This document shows, piece after piece, positions 1 through 7,480 of a stretch of 12,470 bases of DNA. Every line of letters starts with the position of its first letter. The first letter of the stretch is position 1. The stretch is from Gammaproteobacteria bacterium (lineage in GTDB: Bacteria > Pseudomonadota > Gammaproteobacteria > QNFN01), in the NCBI GenBank assembly GCA_003645555.1, contig QNFN01000022.1, positions 1 through 12,470 on the forward strand, read 5' to 3'. The position numbers and the translations under genes were made by a program. Below the pieces are notes generated by a model. It made no database searches and was not told the DNA's origin. It was given only the letters and a program-made list of their open reading frames with translations.

Positions 1-386
1 GCCGGGCTGTTCCAGCTCACCTCTTTGTATCGCCACGAGTCGGCAGCAATTTCCCAGCCGTACCAGAACAGGGCCAGCATGCCAGGGAAGAAGAAGACGA
101 AATAGAGAACGAAATCGACCCGCGCCTGCCAACGCACCGGGATCAGCCGGTAGACCACGTCGGCGCGCACATGGGTGTCCTGGGCCAAGGCGTAGGGTCC
201 GGCCATCACGAACAGCGCGCCGTACATCTGGACCATCATGTCAAAGGCCCAGACCGTGGGCGCGTTGAGGACGTAGCGGACGAAAACCTCGTAGACAACC
301 GACAGGGTCAACACCAAGATGCACCAGCCGAAGGCACGCCCGATCCAGATATTGAAGCTCTCGATTGCGTGGATGACGGATTTCAT
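1..386 (-). CDS. TRAP transporter small permease (DctQ family), 3' end cut by window edge
   Basis: This is the small membrane subunit of a tripartite ATP-independent periplasmic (TRAP) transporter, which couples an extracytoplasmic binding protein to the large DctM permease for Na+-driven carboxylate uptake. I translated it from the minus strand because it runs off the left edge; about 128 residues are visible. Hydrophobic segments lie at about residues 20-37, 50-68 and 91-110. The signature YEVFVRYVLNAPTVWAFD (about 32-49) matches the DctQ core, where an RYxxNxPxxWxxE/D-like motif ends helix 1. The HVRADVVY stretch (72-79) is also typical. The ATG at 386 has a good ribosome site (GGAGAT 7 nt upstream). 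The fourth helix and C-terminus are missing, and dctM would be expected just beyond the edge. It is the second TRAP gene after the binding protein, with a 319-nt structured gap between them. Family assignment is firm; substrate is not determinable. Confidence 0.9.
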   Translation of the reverse strand, partial: MKSVIHAIESFNIWIGRAFGWCILVLTLSVVYEVFVRYVLNAPTVWAFDMMVQMYGALFVMAGPYALAQDTHVRADVVYRLIPVRWQARVDFVLYFVFFFPGMLALFWYGWEIAADSWRYKEVSWNSP

Positions 387-550
387 GCCTTTATCTCCGA
401 ACCCTTTTAGAGAAGCTCCGAGAAAAGCCCGTCGGGGACTTCCCGGAGTACGGCCGCTCAAAGCAGGATTTTCAGGCCACCTTCATTTTCAACGGATTAC
501 AACGTCGAAAATAGTGGCACACGGCCTCCATGAATAGAGGATATGCACCT

Positions 551-575
551 GGATTGCCGGGAGCAATCCTTGCTC
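551..575 (-). promoter_or_regulatory. Overlapping, mutually exclusive small hairpins in the dctP-dctQ gap
   Basis: Two perfect inverted repeats share bases. GGATTGC (551-557) pairs with GCAATCC (563-569) around a 5-nt loop. GAGCAA (561-566) pairs with TTGCTC (570-575) around a 3-nt loop. Only one can form at a time in the dctPQ transcript. They are the last of three structured blocks before dctQ. Structure is seen directly; any switching role is inference. Confidence 0.45.
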
Positions 576-580
576 CTGGA

Positions 581-611
581 CCACGGAAACTGATTGATCA
601 GATTTCCGTGG
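581..611 (-). promoter_or_regulatory. Long stem-loop in the dctP-dctQ gap
   Basis: CCACGGAAA (581-589) pairs with TTTCCGTGG (603-611). The stem continues inward as CTGA (590-593) with TCAG (598-601), leaving one bulged A at 602 and a TTGA loop (TCAA on the transcribed strand). This gives a 13-bp stem. There is no U-tract on either strand, so a processing or mRNA-stability element is more likely than an intrinsic terminator. Confidence 0.6.
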
Positions 612-627
612 CCAGTTTCTACATGGT

Positions 628-659
628 AGAGGGGCAGCCGCCGAAGCCGCTGCCCCTCT
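628..659 (-). promoter_or_regulatory. Strong UUCG-capped hairpin just after dctP: attenuator or 3'-end stabiliser
   Basis: An 11-bp perfect stem, AGAGGGGCAGC (628-638) with GCTGCCCCTCT (649-659), begins about 46 nt after the dctP stop codon. Read on the transcribed minus strand, the loop folds further into GC-UUCG-GC, an exceptionally stable C(UUCG)G tetraloop, with one G-G mismatch below it. No U-run follows, so full intrinsic termination is doubtful. TRAP operons often need far more binding protein than permease, and a hairpin here would protect the dctP message 3' end or cause partial termination. That role is inferred. Confidence 0.65.
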
Positions 660-705
660 TGCACATGGTGTCATGCATCTGACTTCAGATGCGCCGAGGC
701 ACAAC

Positions 706-1830
706 TTAGCCGAAGTGGTGCTTGTAGGCCAGGCCGTAGTCGGGCGCATTCAGAAGCACGTAGTCCATCACCTTCTTGGCGTAGGCCTTCTGCGACTTGA
801 CCACCTTGGCAAAGAACGGATCCTCGCCCTCGATGCGCTTGACGACGACGTCCCACGCGTTGAGCTGGTCCTGCATGATCGAATCCGGTGTGCGGTGGAC
901 CCTGACGCCGCTCTTCTCCTTCAGGACGATCAGGTCATCGGCATAACGCAGCGTGTTGTTCCAGTAGAAGTTCGAATTCTCGGCCTCGGACGCGTAGCGC
1001 AGGATGTTCTGCAGCTCCGGAGCCAGGGAATTGTAGGTCTTCTTGTTGAAGGTGATCTCGAAGCACTCCTGCGACTGGTGGAAGCTGGCCAGGTGGTAGT
1101 CCTTGGAGACGTCCTGCATGCCAAAGTCACGGTCGGAGGTCGGGTTGTTGAACTCGGCCGCGTCGATCAGGCCTGACTTCATGGCCGGCTGGATTTCGCC
1201 GCCCGGCAACTGAACCACCGACATGCCCATGACCGACATGACGTCTGCGGCCAGGCCCACGGTGCGGTACTTCAGGCCCTTCATCTGCGCGGAGCTCTTG
1301 ATCTCCTCCTTGAACCAACCCAGCGGCTGTGCCGGCATCGGGCTGTTGAAGAAGCTGACCAGGTTGAGGCCGAGGCTGCCCATCAACTCGTTGAACAGGT
1401 CGATGCCGCCGCCGTAGTGGATCCAGCCCAGCATCTCCTGCGCCGACCAGCCGAAGCAGGGGCCGGTACCGAACAGCGAGGCCGCCTTGGATTTCGAATA
1501 CCAGTAGGCCGGAACATAGTGGGCGCCGTCGAGAACGCCGCGGTGCACCGCATCCTGCATCTGGCTGGTCTTGACGACCGAGTTGACCGACAGCAGGTCG
1601 ATCTTCAGGCTCTTGCCAGCCATGGCGTGAACGCGATCAACGTAGCTCTTGGCGTTCTCCAGGAAGATGCCGCCACCCCAGGCGGCCTGGACCTTCAAAA
1701 CCTTGGTCGCGGCCGTCGAGATCATCGGGAAGCCGAGTGCGGCGGTACCAGCGGCGGCGGTGGCTCCTGTCTTGAGAAACTTACGGCGACCAGCCATATC
1801 GACCTGGTCAGTTTTCTTTTGCTCTGTCAT
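706..1830 (-). CDS. TRAP transporter solute-binding protein (DctP superfamily, FcbT1/TakP-like), Tat-exported
   Basis: This is the periplasmic receptor that delivers a carboxylate-type ligand to the TRAP permease encoded next to it. The 374-residue protein begins with a twin-arginine signal: RRKFLK at 15-20, a hydrophobic Ala/Gly-rich stretch to about 35, and a likely Ala-X-Ala cleavage near 38-41. Tat export is common in the TakP/FcbT1 branch. The central GLKYRTVGLAADVM (185-198) contains the Arg (189) that in this superfamily salt-bridges the ligand carboxylate. GGEIQPAMKSGLIDAAEF (210-227) is the second family hallmark. The ATG at 1830 is preceded by a purine-rich GAGAGGAAAGAG Shine-Dalgarno tract. 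It follows the hydroxyacid dehydrogenase by 109 nt on the same strand and precedes dctQ. The branch includes binders of 2-oxo acids and chlorobenzoates. With a glyoxylate/hydroxypyruvate reductase beside it, a 2-oxo or 2-hydroxy acid ligand is a reasonable guess but unproven. Confidence 0.93.
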   Translation of the reverse strand: MTEQKKTDQVDMAGRRKFLKTGATAAAGTAALGFPMISTAATKVLKVQAAWGGGIFLENAKSYVDRVHAMAGKSLKIDLLSVNSVVKTSQMQDAVHRGVLDGAHYVPAYWYSKSKAASLFGTGPCFGWSAQEMLGWIHYGGGIDLFNELMGSLGLNLVSFFNSPMPAQPLGWFKEEIKSSAQMKGLKYRTVGLAADVMSVMGMSVVQLPGGEIQPAMKSGLIDAAEFNNPTSDRDFGMQDVSKDYHLASFHQSQECFEITFNKKTYNSLAPELQNILRYASEAENSNFYWNNTLRYADDLIVLKEKSGVRVHRTPDSIMQDQLNAWDVVVKRIEGEDPFFAKVVKSQKAYAKKVMDYVLLNAPDYGLAYKHHFG

Positions 1831-1939
1831 TGGCTCTTTCCTCTCTTTGGTGAATGTCGGAAACGGCAGCCACCAGGGCCATCCGCGGGTCCAACTTAGT
1901 AAGTCTAGGCAACTGACACTGGAATACTATAGACAACGA

Positions 1940-2905
1940 TCAAGCCAACCGGTCGCGTGGCTCGCTGCCGGCGAAGAAGGCATCAAGGTTATCGAGTGCC
2001 CGGTACCCCATGGCGTCACGTGTCTCGCGCGTGGCGCTGCCAAGGTGCGGTAGCAGGAACAGGTTGTCGCGGCGGGCAAACTCAGGATCGATGTCGGGTT
2101 CGTTGTTGAACACGTCGAGGCCGGCAGCGTAGAGCTTGCCCGAAGCGAGTGCCGCGAGCAGTGCCGCTTCGTTGACCACGTTGCCGCGTGCGGCGTTGAT
2201 CACGATCGCTCCATTAGGGAGCAGCGCGATACACTCGCCGTTGAGCAACCCGGCGGTTTCCGGCGTCGACGGGCAGTGCAGCGCAAGGAAGTCGCACAGT
2301 GGCAGCATCGCCTCGAGGCTCTGATGATAGGTCGCCCCGTGCGCCTTTTCCGGCGGCAACTCGCTGCGGTTGTGGTAGTGAACCTCCATGTCGAAACCGC
2401 GCGCGCGACGGGCCGTCACCTGGCCAACGCGCCCCATGCCGACGATGCCGAGTCGCTTGCCGGTAACCTGCACGCCGAGCATGAAGCTCGGGCTCCAGGT
2501 GTCCCAGCCCCCGGAGCGCACCAGTCTTTCACCTTCACTGGCCCGCCGTGCCGCTCCGAGCAGCAACAACATGGTGATCTCTGCGGTGGCGTCAGCAAGG
2601 ACATCCGGGGTGTTGGTAACAGTGACATTGCGCGCCTTGGCGGCGGCGAGATCGATGTGGTCGTAGCCGACCGAAAACGTGGCGATGATGCGGACCGATT
2701 CCGGCAGGCGCTCGATGACCTCAGCCCGCAACGACTCAGTGTGGCACGGCAATATGGCATCAGCGCCATCGGCCAGGCGGAGCAACTCGTCGGTGTCGTA
2801 GAGGCGATCCTCGGCATTGAGCTGCGGCCGGTAGTCCCGCTCGAGGCGTGCCTCGACGTTGGGCGGCAACTTGCGGGTCACGAGAACGACGGGTTTCTCG
2901 GCCAA
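1940..2905 (-). CDS. D-2-hydroxyacid dehydrogenase, probable glyoxylate/hydroxypyruvate reductase
   Basis: This is a cytosolic NAD(P)H-dependent D-2-hydroxyacid dehydrogenase, most like glyoxylate reductase (glyoxylate to glycolate, hydroxypyruvate to D-glycerate). The 321-residue length is normal. The Rossmann nucleotide loop GMGRVG is at 156-161. The catalytic triad is Arg240 (in ARGNVVN), Glu269 (in FNNEPDID) and His287 (in PHLGSAT). The substrate loop FSVGYDHIDL (77-86) is the glyoxylate-reductase type. Arg180 after the second beta strand (HYHNRS) suggests NADP(H) preference. The start is a TTG at 2905, chosen because AGGAAG lies 5 nt upstream and the N-terminal VVLVTRKLPPNV matches the family. 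The rare start codon may lower expression. The TRAP genes follow on the same strand, so uptake of an organic acid and its reduction or oxidation could be linked. The exact substrate among glyoxylate, hydroxypyruvate and phenylpyruvate-like acids is not resolved. Confidence 0.88.
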   Translation of the reverse strand: MAEKPVVLVTRKLPPNVEARLERDYRPQLNAEDRLYDTDELLRLADGADAILPCHTESLRAEVIERLPESVRIIATFSVGYDHIDLAAAKARNVTVTNTPDVLADATAEITMLLLLGAARRASEGERLVRSGGWDTWSPSFMLGVQVTGKRLGIVGMGRVGQVTARRARGFDMEVHYHNRSELPPEKAHGATYHQSLEAMLPLCDFLALHCPSTPETAGLLNGECIALLPNGAIVINAARGNVVNEAALLAALASGKLYAAGLDVFNNEPDIDPEFARRDNLFLLPHLGSATRETRDAMGYRALDNLDAFFAGSEPRDRLA

Positions 2906-3444
2906 GGGTACTTCCTGGATACCTTTAGTAGCTGGGGCGAGAGGAGCGACGGTAAACCGCGTGACGGGTTCGTACCGGCACCGGGCAAGGCGTGCGGGGT
3001 GGTGGCAGCAAGGACCGGACCCATGTCACGACCGCATCCATCCACCGGTCGAGCATGCTTCTCGTTGCTTTGAATTCCATACCCGATCATGCCATGAACC
3101 ATGTGCACAATGGCAGCCCCTTTGTATGCGCCAGATCAATTCAGGCAAAACTGCTGTTCCGGCATGGGTGTCGGCGGAGGGGTCCCCGGCGCTCCGAATG
3201 CGTTGCCAGCCAGGATCGGACGCCATCATGCCGGCGCGTCGGGCGATGAAGGTGCACTACGTGAAGGGTGCGATCGGCGGCAGATGACCGGTCTGCAGGG
3301 GCATGCCCGCTGCGGAACTACCACAGGATGCGGGGTTTCCGATGCCTCGGCCCGTCATCACCCCAGGAACCATCATATCCGTCGCTGGCGCACGTAGTGC
3401 TACGCTTAATCCCGGTTTGCCACGATCCATTGACGAGAAATTCG
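2906..3444. other. 539-nt interval with no supportable gene
   Basis: This lies between the divergently transcribed hydroxyacid dehydrogenase and nhaA. All open frames here are short and low in recognisable composition, and no family signature is visible on either strand. The interval must hold promoters for both flanking genes, but I see no clean -35/-10 pair. A GGGCATGCCC palindrome lies at 3299-3308. I checked by eye for glycine- and cobalamin-riboswitch core motifs and did not find them. It could be decayed coding sequence. Confidence 0.5.
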
Positions 3445-4629
3445 ATGAACGAGCGCATCCACCGCCTGCTCCATCACGAGGCAACTCCGGGCATCCTGCT
3501 GGTCATCGCGGCCCTGCTGGCGATGGTCGCCGAAAACTCATCGGTGAAACCGCTCTACGACGCCCTGATGGGTACGCCGGTGGCGGTGCAGATCGGCCAG
3601 CTTGAGGTCGCCAAGCCGCTGTTGCTGTGGGTCAACGACGGCCTGATGGCCATCTTCTTTTTCGTCATCGGCCTGGAATTGAAACGCGAGATTCTCGAGG
3701 GTGAGTTGCGTGATCCGCGCAATGTGATCCTGCCCGGGATCGCCGCCATCGGTGGCATCGCCATCCCGTCGTCGATCTACGCCGTGATCAACTACTCTGA
3801 CCCGGTGGCATTACGCGGTTGGGCGATCCCTGCTGCGACCGATATCGCCTTCGCTCTCGGCGTACTTGCCCTGCTCGGTTCACGCGTGCCACGCAGCCTG
3901 AAGCTGTTTCTTTTGTCGCTGGCGATCATCGATGACATTGGTGCCATCGTCATTATTGCCCTGTTTTACACGGTCGACCTGTCGCTTTCATCGCTGATCG
4001 TCGCCTCGGTCTGCCTCATGGCACTGCTGGCCATGAACCGGGCCGGTGTGACCAAGCCCGGGCCCTATTTCGTCATCGGGCTGATCCTCTGGGTCTCGGT
4101 ACTAAAATCCGGTGTCCACGCCACATTGGCTGGCGTCGCCTTCGCCTTCTTCATTCCGAATGTCCCGACTGAATCGGACCCGACCCGCACCTTGTGCCGC
4201 CAGATTGAAGACGGCTTGCATCCGTGGGTGATGTTCCTGATCCTGCCGCTGTTCGCGTTCGCCAACGCCGGGATCCCTGTCGCCGGTATGTCACTGGAGC
4301 GTCTCACCGACCCGGTACCTCTCGGCATCGCCCTCGGCCTGTTCGTCGGCAAACAGGTCGGGGTGTTCGGCTTTGCACTGGCGGCCATCAAGCTCGGTCT
4401 CGCCTCCCTACCGAAAGGCAGCGGGATGCTGCAACTGTACGGCGTCAGCGTTCTAACCGGCATTGGCTTCACGATGAGCCTGTTCATCGGCTCACTGGCA
4501 TTTGAACTCGGTGGCCCCGACTACGCCGTTGATGACCGGCTTGGCATCATCGCCGGCACCCTGCTCTCCGGTGTTCTAGGCTACCTGGTGCTGCGCCTGG
4601 CACCACGAGCATCGACACCGGGCACATAG
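3445..4629 (+). CDS. nhaA: Na+/H+ antiporter NhaA
   Basis: This is an electrogenic inner-membrane antiporter exchanging 2 H+ in for 1 Na+ (or Li+) out, giving sodium and alkaline-pH tolerance. From the ATG at 3445 it has 394 residues, against 388 in E. coli, and the key residues fall at E. coli numbers: Asp133 in PAATDIAFALGV, the ion-binding pair Asp163-Asp164 in AIIDDIGAI, and His225 in SGVHATLAG. The conserved lysine of helix X is Lys303 (LFVGKQVG). The C-terminal LTGIGFTMSLFIGSLAF block is also present. About 12 membrane helices are expected. A longer frame opens at 3268, but the extra 59 residues look non-membrane and unrelated, and family N-termini match MNERIHRLLHHEATPG, so I use 3445. 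Only a weak GAGAAA precedes it. It is followed by a relic resembling another Na+/H+ antiporter and then a terminator. Confidence 0.96.
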   Translation: MNERIHRLLHHEATPGILLVIAALLAMVAENSSVKPLYDALMGTPVAVQIGQLEVAKPLLLWVNDGLMAIFFFVIGLELKREILEGELRDPRNVILPGIAAIGGIAIPSSIYAVINYSDPVALRGWAIPAATDIAFALGVLALLGSRVPRSLKLFLLSLAIIDDIGAIVIIALFYTVDLSLSSLIVASVCLMALLAMNRAGVTKPGPYFVIGLILWVSVLKSGVHATLAGVAFAFFIPNVPTESDPTRTLCRQIEDGLHPWVMFLILPLFAFANAGIPVAGMSLERLTDPVPLGIALGLFVGKQVGVFGFALAAIKLGLASLPKGSGMLQLYGVSVLTGIGFTMSLFIGSLAFELGGPDYAVDDRLGIIAGTLLSGVLGYLVLRLAPRASTPGT

Positions 4630-4735
4630 CACCCACGGCACCCTGAGCTGGATCGAATTCCAGTAGCATGCGTCACCTTCGCGTATGCCATCGCATTCGC
4701 GAATCTCACCTCTGCCCCGTTCTGAACGAAAGTCC

Positions 4736-4880
4736 AGCTCCGCTGCTGGCGTCGCCCTGATGGGCCAGGCCCGTGGTCACTACACCTTCGTGGGCCATCT
4801 TGAAATGGATGCCGGCGATTACCCTTGGTTACGCCGCCAGCATCGGCACTCACCTATGGATCAACAGCGGGCAATTCTGA
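4736..4880 (+). pseudogene. Frameshifted C-terminal relic resembling an NhaD-type Na+/H+ antiporter
   Basis: Two adjacent plus-strand frames join into one membrane-protein tail. The first (4736-4801) reads SSAAGVALMGQARGHYTF then VGHL. The second (from about 4803) reads KWMPAITLGYAA, SIGTHLWINSGQF and a stop at 4878-4880. One extra base around 4799-4802 breaks the frame. The order (a Ser-Ala-Ala-Gly-Val loop, MGQARGxYTF, HLKW, then a Gly-Tyr-Ala-Ala-Ser-Ile helix ending the protein) resembles my recollection of the end of NhaD/citrate-transporter-type antiporters. The rest of such a gene (over 400 codons) is absent; only about 106 nt separate it from nhaA, and they contain further stop codons. 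The terminator 36 nt downstream may have belonged to the lost gene. Family naming is from memory and moderate; its broken state is clear if the reading is right. Confidence 0.5.
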
Positions 4881-4916
4881 ACCAGATTGGCACGGTGCAC
4901 CGACCAGCCCATGCAG

Positions 4917-4950
4917 AAAAAAAGCGGCCATCGCATGATGGCCGCTTTTT
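4917..4950. terminator. Bidirectional rho-independent terminator between convergent genes
   Basis: A 9-bp G+C-rich stem, GCGGCCATC (4924-4932) with GATGGCCGC (4937-4945), has a GCAT loop. It is flanked by seven A on the left and five T on the right, which pair to lengthen the stem. It therefore gives a U-tract in both directions. It would stop nhaA and relic transcripts on the plus strand and glcB transcripts on the minus strand after they pass the repeat element at 4976-5134. Confidence 0.9.
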
Positions 4951-4975
4951 CATTTTGGGACCCACGCCCTGTTAA

Positions 4976-5134
4976 GGAACCTCTGATCAAATCATGAACT
5001 CGTATCTGGCGCCCAGAATGTCCAGCTTTGTCGTTGCAAAGCTTCGCAATAGCTAGCTATTGCGTGCGTATTGCGCCTCAAATCTGAACATTCTGAAGCG
5101 CACTCTACTTCGTCCAGACTTAATCAGAGGCTCC
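4976..5134. mobile_element. 159-bp foldback MITE, copy 1, with TTAA target duplication
   Basis: The element starts GGAACCTCTGATCAA and ends with the complement GGAGCCTCTGATTAA, a 15-bp imperfect terminal inverted repeat. It is bordered by TTAA on both sides (4972-4975 and 5135-5138), a 4-bp target duplication. It is too short for a transposase and has no convincing frame. The two halves are complementary along their whole length, meeting at a perfect 20-bp palindrome at 5045-5064. A second copy lies at 7481-7639, about 90% identical (roughly 15 substitutions, no indels by eye). YTAR-type targets suggest mobilisation by an IS5-group transposase; this is inference. The right border lies 3 bp from the glcB stop codon. 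Confidence 0.88.
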
Positions 5135-5141
5135 TTAAACG

Positions 5142-7319
5142 CTAGCCTGCAGCTTTGAGTTCCAGACGACGTGCGTGCAGGGTCGGCTCGGTGTAGCCGT
5201 TCGGCACCTCGCGCCCGTTGAACACCAGGTCGAGCGCCGCCTGGTAGGCGATGCCGTCGAGTGCCGGTGCCATCGGCTGGTAGGCTGGATCACCGGTATT
5301 CTGACGATCGACCACCTCGGCCATGCGACGAAAAGTCGCCTCGACCTGATCACGGGTAACGATGCCGTGGTGCAGCCAGTTGGCGATGTGCTGGCTGGAG
5401 ATACGGCAAGTCGCCCGGTCCTCCATCAGGCCGACGTCGTTGATGTCCGGCACCTTGGAGCAACCGACACCCTGGTCGATCCAGCGTACGACGTAACCGA
5501 GGATGCCCTGGGCGTTGTTGTCGAGTTCCTGCTGCTTCTCCTCGTCGGACCAGTTGATGTCGGTCGCGATCGGCAGTGTCAGGATGTCGTCGAGACTGGC
5601 ACGTGGGCCACCGGCTTCGAGCTCCACCTGGCGCGCGGCGACGTCGTACTGGTGGTAGTGCATGGCGTGCAGGGTTGCGGCCGTCGGTGACGGCACCCAG
5701 GCGCAGTTGGCACCGGCCTTCGGGTGGCCAATTTTAGCCTCGACCATCGCCTTCATCTCATCCGGCATGGCCCACATGCCCTTGCCGATCTGTGCCTTAC
5801 CGCGCATGCCGCAGGCGAGGCCGACATCGACGTTCCAGTCCTCGTAGGCAATGATCCACGGCGCCCCCTTCATCTCACCCTTGCGAATCATCGCGCCGGC
5901 TTCCATCGAGGTGTGCATTTCGTCACCGGTGCGGTCGAGAAAGCCGGTGTTGATGAAGATCACCCGCTCGCTGGCGGCACGGATGCACTCCTTGAGATTG
6001 ACCGTGGTGCGCCGCTCCTCGTCCATGATGCCGACCTTGAGCGTATTGCGCGGCAGGCTGAGAGCCTCCTCGACGCGACCGAACAACTCGCAGGTGAAGG
6101 CGACCTCTTCGGGACCGTGCATCTTCGGCTTGACGATGTACATGCTGCCGCTACGTGAATTGCGACGGTTGCCGACCTGCTTGAGGTCATGCAATGCGAT
6201 CAGTGCCGTCATCATGGCGTCGAGGATCCCCTCCGGAGTCTCGTTACCGTCGGCATCGAGCACCGCCGGGTTGGTCATCAGGTGGCCGACGTTACGGGTC
6301 AGCAACAAACTGCGCCCGGGCAGGGTCAGCGTGGAACCGTCAGGGGCCGTGAACTCGCGATCGGGGTTCAGCACGCGCGCGACCTGCTTGCCACCCTTGT
6401 CGAAGGTTGCCTCGAGGTCGCCTCGCATCAGGCCGAGCCAGTTGGCGTAGATCAGCGTCTTGTCCTCACCGTCGACCGCGGCCACCGAATCCTCGCAGTC
6501 CTGAATGGTGGTGATCGCCGATTCGAGGACCACGTCCTTGACCCCGGCTGGGCTCTGCTTGCCAATGGTGTGGGTCGGGTCGATCTGGATCTCGACGTGC
6601 AGGCCGTGGCGCACCAGCAGGAGCGAAGCCAGGCGATCGTCGACCTTGTTGTAGCCGGCGAACTGGGCCGGGTCGGCGAGACCGGTGACGCTACCATCAG
6701 CAAGTGTCGCCTGCAGCGTCTTGCCGCCGTCGGCCAGAGCGTAAGCGGTGACATCAGCGTGTGCGCCACTGGCCAGTGGCGCGCTCTGATCCAGGAACGC
6801 AGCGGCCTGGGCAATCACCTTGTCGCCACGCCTGGGGTTGTAGCCGCCACTCTTTTCGCCGCCATCCTCCTCACCGATGACGTCGGTGCCGTAGAGGGCG
6901 TCGTAGAGGCTGCCCCAACGGGCGTTGGCGGCGTTAAGCGCAAAACGGGCGTTACTGACCGGGACCACCAGCTGCGGGCCGGCGATGGTGGCGATCTCGG
7001 GATCAACGTTGGCGGTGGTGATGGCGAAATCGTCACCCTCCGGGACCAGGTAGCCGATCTCCTGCAGGAACGCCTTGTAGGCCGCGGCATCGTGCGGCTG
7101 GCCACGACGGGCAACATGCCAGGCATCGATCTGCGCCTGCAGGTCATCGCGCTTGGCCAGCAACGCGCGATTGCGCGGGGCCAGGTCACGCAGAATGGCG
7201 GCCAATGCCGACCAGAAGGCCTCCGGCTCGATCCCGGTCCCCGGGGTCACCTGGTCGCGGACCAGGTCGTGCAAAGGCTGCGAAATCTGCAGGCCGTCGA
7301 TCACCACGCGTTCACTCAT
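5142..7319 (-). CDS. glcB: Malate synthase G
   Basis: This enzyme condenses glyoxylate with acetyl-CoA to give malate and CoA, the anaplerotic step of glycolate/glyoxylate use and the glyoxylate shunt. It is a cytosolic, Mg2+-dependent monomer. The 725 residues match the G isoform (723 in E. coli) rather than the shorter A isoform. Active-site blocks are in order: [14 protein letters not shown] with Arg342, [12 protein letters not shown] with the Mg2+ ligand Glu434/435, [11 protein letters not shown] with Asp462, and [19 protein letters not shown] with the catalytic base Asp634. The ATG at 7319 is preferred because AGGAG sits 7 nt upstream at 7327-7331; an in-frame TTG at 7334 would overlap that site. 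It stands alone, with 157 nt of upstream space before the second MITE copy. MITE copy 1 lies just after its stop. It pairs functionally with the putative glyoxylate reductase 2.2 kb away. Confidence 0.97.
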   Translation of the reverse strand: MSERVVIDGLQISQPLHDLVRDQVTPGTGIEPEAFWSALAAILRDLAPRNRALLAKRDDLQAQIDAWHVARRGQPHDAAAYKAFLQEIGYLVPEGDDFAITTANVDPEIATIAGPQLVVPVSNARFALNAANARWGSLYDALYGTDVIGEEDGGEKSGGYNPRRGDKVIAQAAAFLDQSAPLASGAHADVTAYALADGGKTLQATLADGSVTGLADPAQFAGYNKVDDRLASLLLVRHGLHVEIQIDPTHTIGKQSPAGVKDVVLESAITTIQDCEDSVAAVDGEDKTLIYANWLGLMRGDLEATFDKGGKQVARVLNPDREFTAPDGSTLTLPGRSLLLTRNVGHLMTNPAVLDADGNETPEGILDAMMTALIALHDLKQVGNRRNSRSGSMYIVKPKMHGPEEVAFTCELFGRVEEALSLPRNTLKVGIMDEERRTTVNLKECIRAASERVIFINTGFLDRTGDEMHTSMEAGAMIRKGEMKGAPWIIAYEDWNVDVGLACGMRGKAQIGKGMWAMPDEMKAMVEAKIGHPKAGANCAWVPSPTAATLHAMHYHQYDVAARQVELEAGGPRASLDDILTLPIATDINWSDEEKQQELDNNAQGILGYVVRWIDQGVGCSKVPDINDVGLMEDRATCRISSQHIANWLHHGIVTRDQVEATFRRMAEVVDRQNTGDPAYQPMAPALDGIAYQAALDLVFNGREVPNGYTEPTLHARRLELKAAG

Positions 7320-7326
7320 CGTGAAA

Positions 7327-7331
7327 CTCCT
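7327..7331 (-). promoter_or_regulatory. Ribosome binding site of glcB
   Basis: AGGAG on the minus strand lies 7 nt before the ATG at 7319. It decides the start in favour of this ATG over an in-frame TTG at 7334 that would precede the site itself. Confidence 0.8.
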
Positions 7332-7436
7332 CAAGTCGATTGATGCCAGTGCGGGCTGCGTGACGCCACATCGCGCCCACCTGCCGTACCGGCCGGGTTG
7401 GTTGATCCCCGCACATCCGGGTGGCGGAAACGGCAG

Positions 7437-7445
7437 ATGATAGCA
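7437..7445 (-). promoter_or_regulatory. Candidate extended -10 promoter for glcB
   Basis: The minus strand reads TGCTATCAT, a TGn extension with a -10 hexamer matching TATAAT at five of six positions. No good -35 hexamer lies 16-18 nt upstream, which an extended -10 can tolerate. Transcription would begin near 7430, giving a leader of about 110 nt. It lies between MITE copy 2 and the gene. Confidence 0.35.
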
Positions 7446-7480
7446 AAGGTCGGCGGCAATGACGCCCCGTGCGATCCTAA

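Noticed and set aside
1917..1937. CTATAG-centred near-palindrome upstream of dctP as a GntR-type operator or -10 element
   Set aside because: Only the six-base core is symmetric, no matching -35 was found, and no regulator gene is present to support it.
2276..3073. Plus-strand open frame overlapping the hydroxyacid dehydrogenase
   Set aside because: Most of it is antisense to a gene with an intact catalytic triad; the remainder in the intergenic region has no recognisable features.
3135..3155. CAGGCAAAACTG, resembling part of a glycine riboswitch core
   Set aside because: The other conserved riboswitch segments are not nearby, and the adjacent gene is not a glycine-related gene on that strand.
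3268..3444. N-terminal extension of nhaA by 59 codons from an upstream ATG
   Set aside because: The extra residues are polar and unlike any NhaA N-terminus, while the ATG at 3445 gives family length and exact E. coli residue numbering.
5045..5064. 20-bp palindrome as a stand-alone operator or recombination site
   Set aside because: It is the centre of the MITE foldback and is not perfectly kept in the second copy.
6189..7343. Long plus-strand open frame opposite glcB
   Set aside because: It is the complement of a well-conserved malate synthase gene in high G+C DNA and shows no protein family features.
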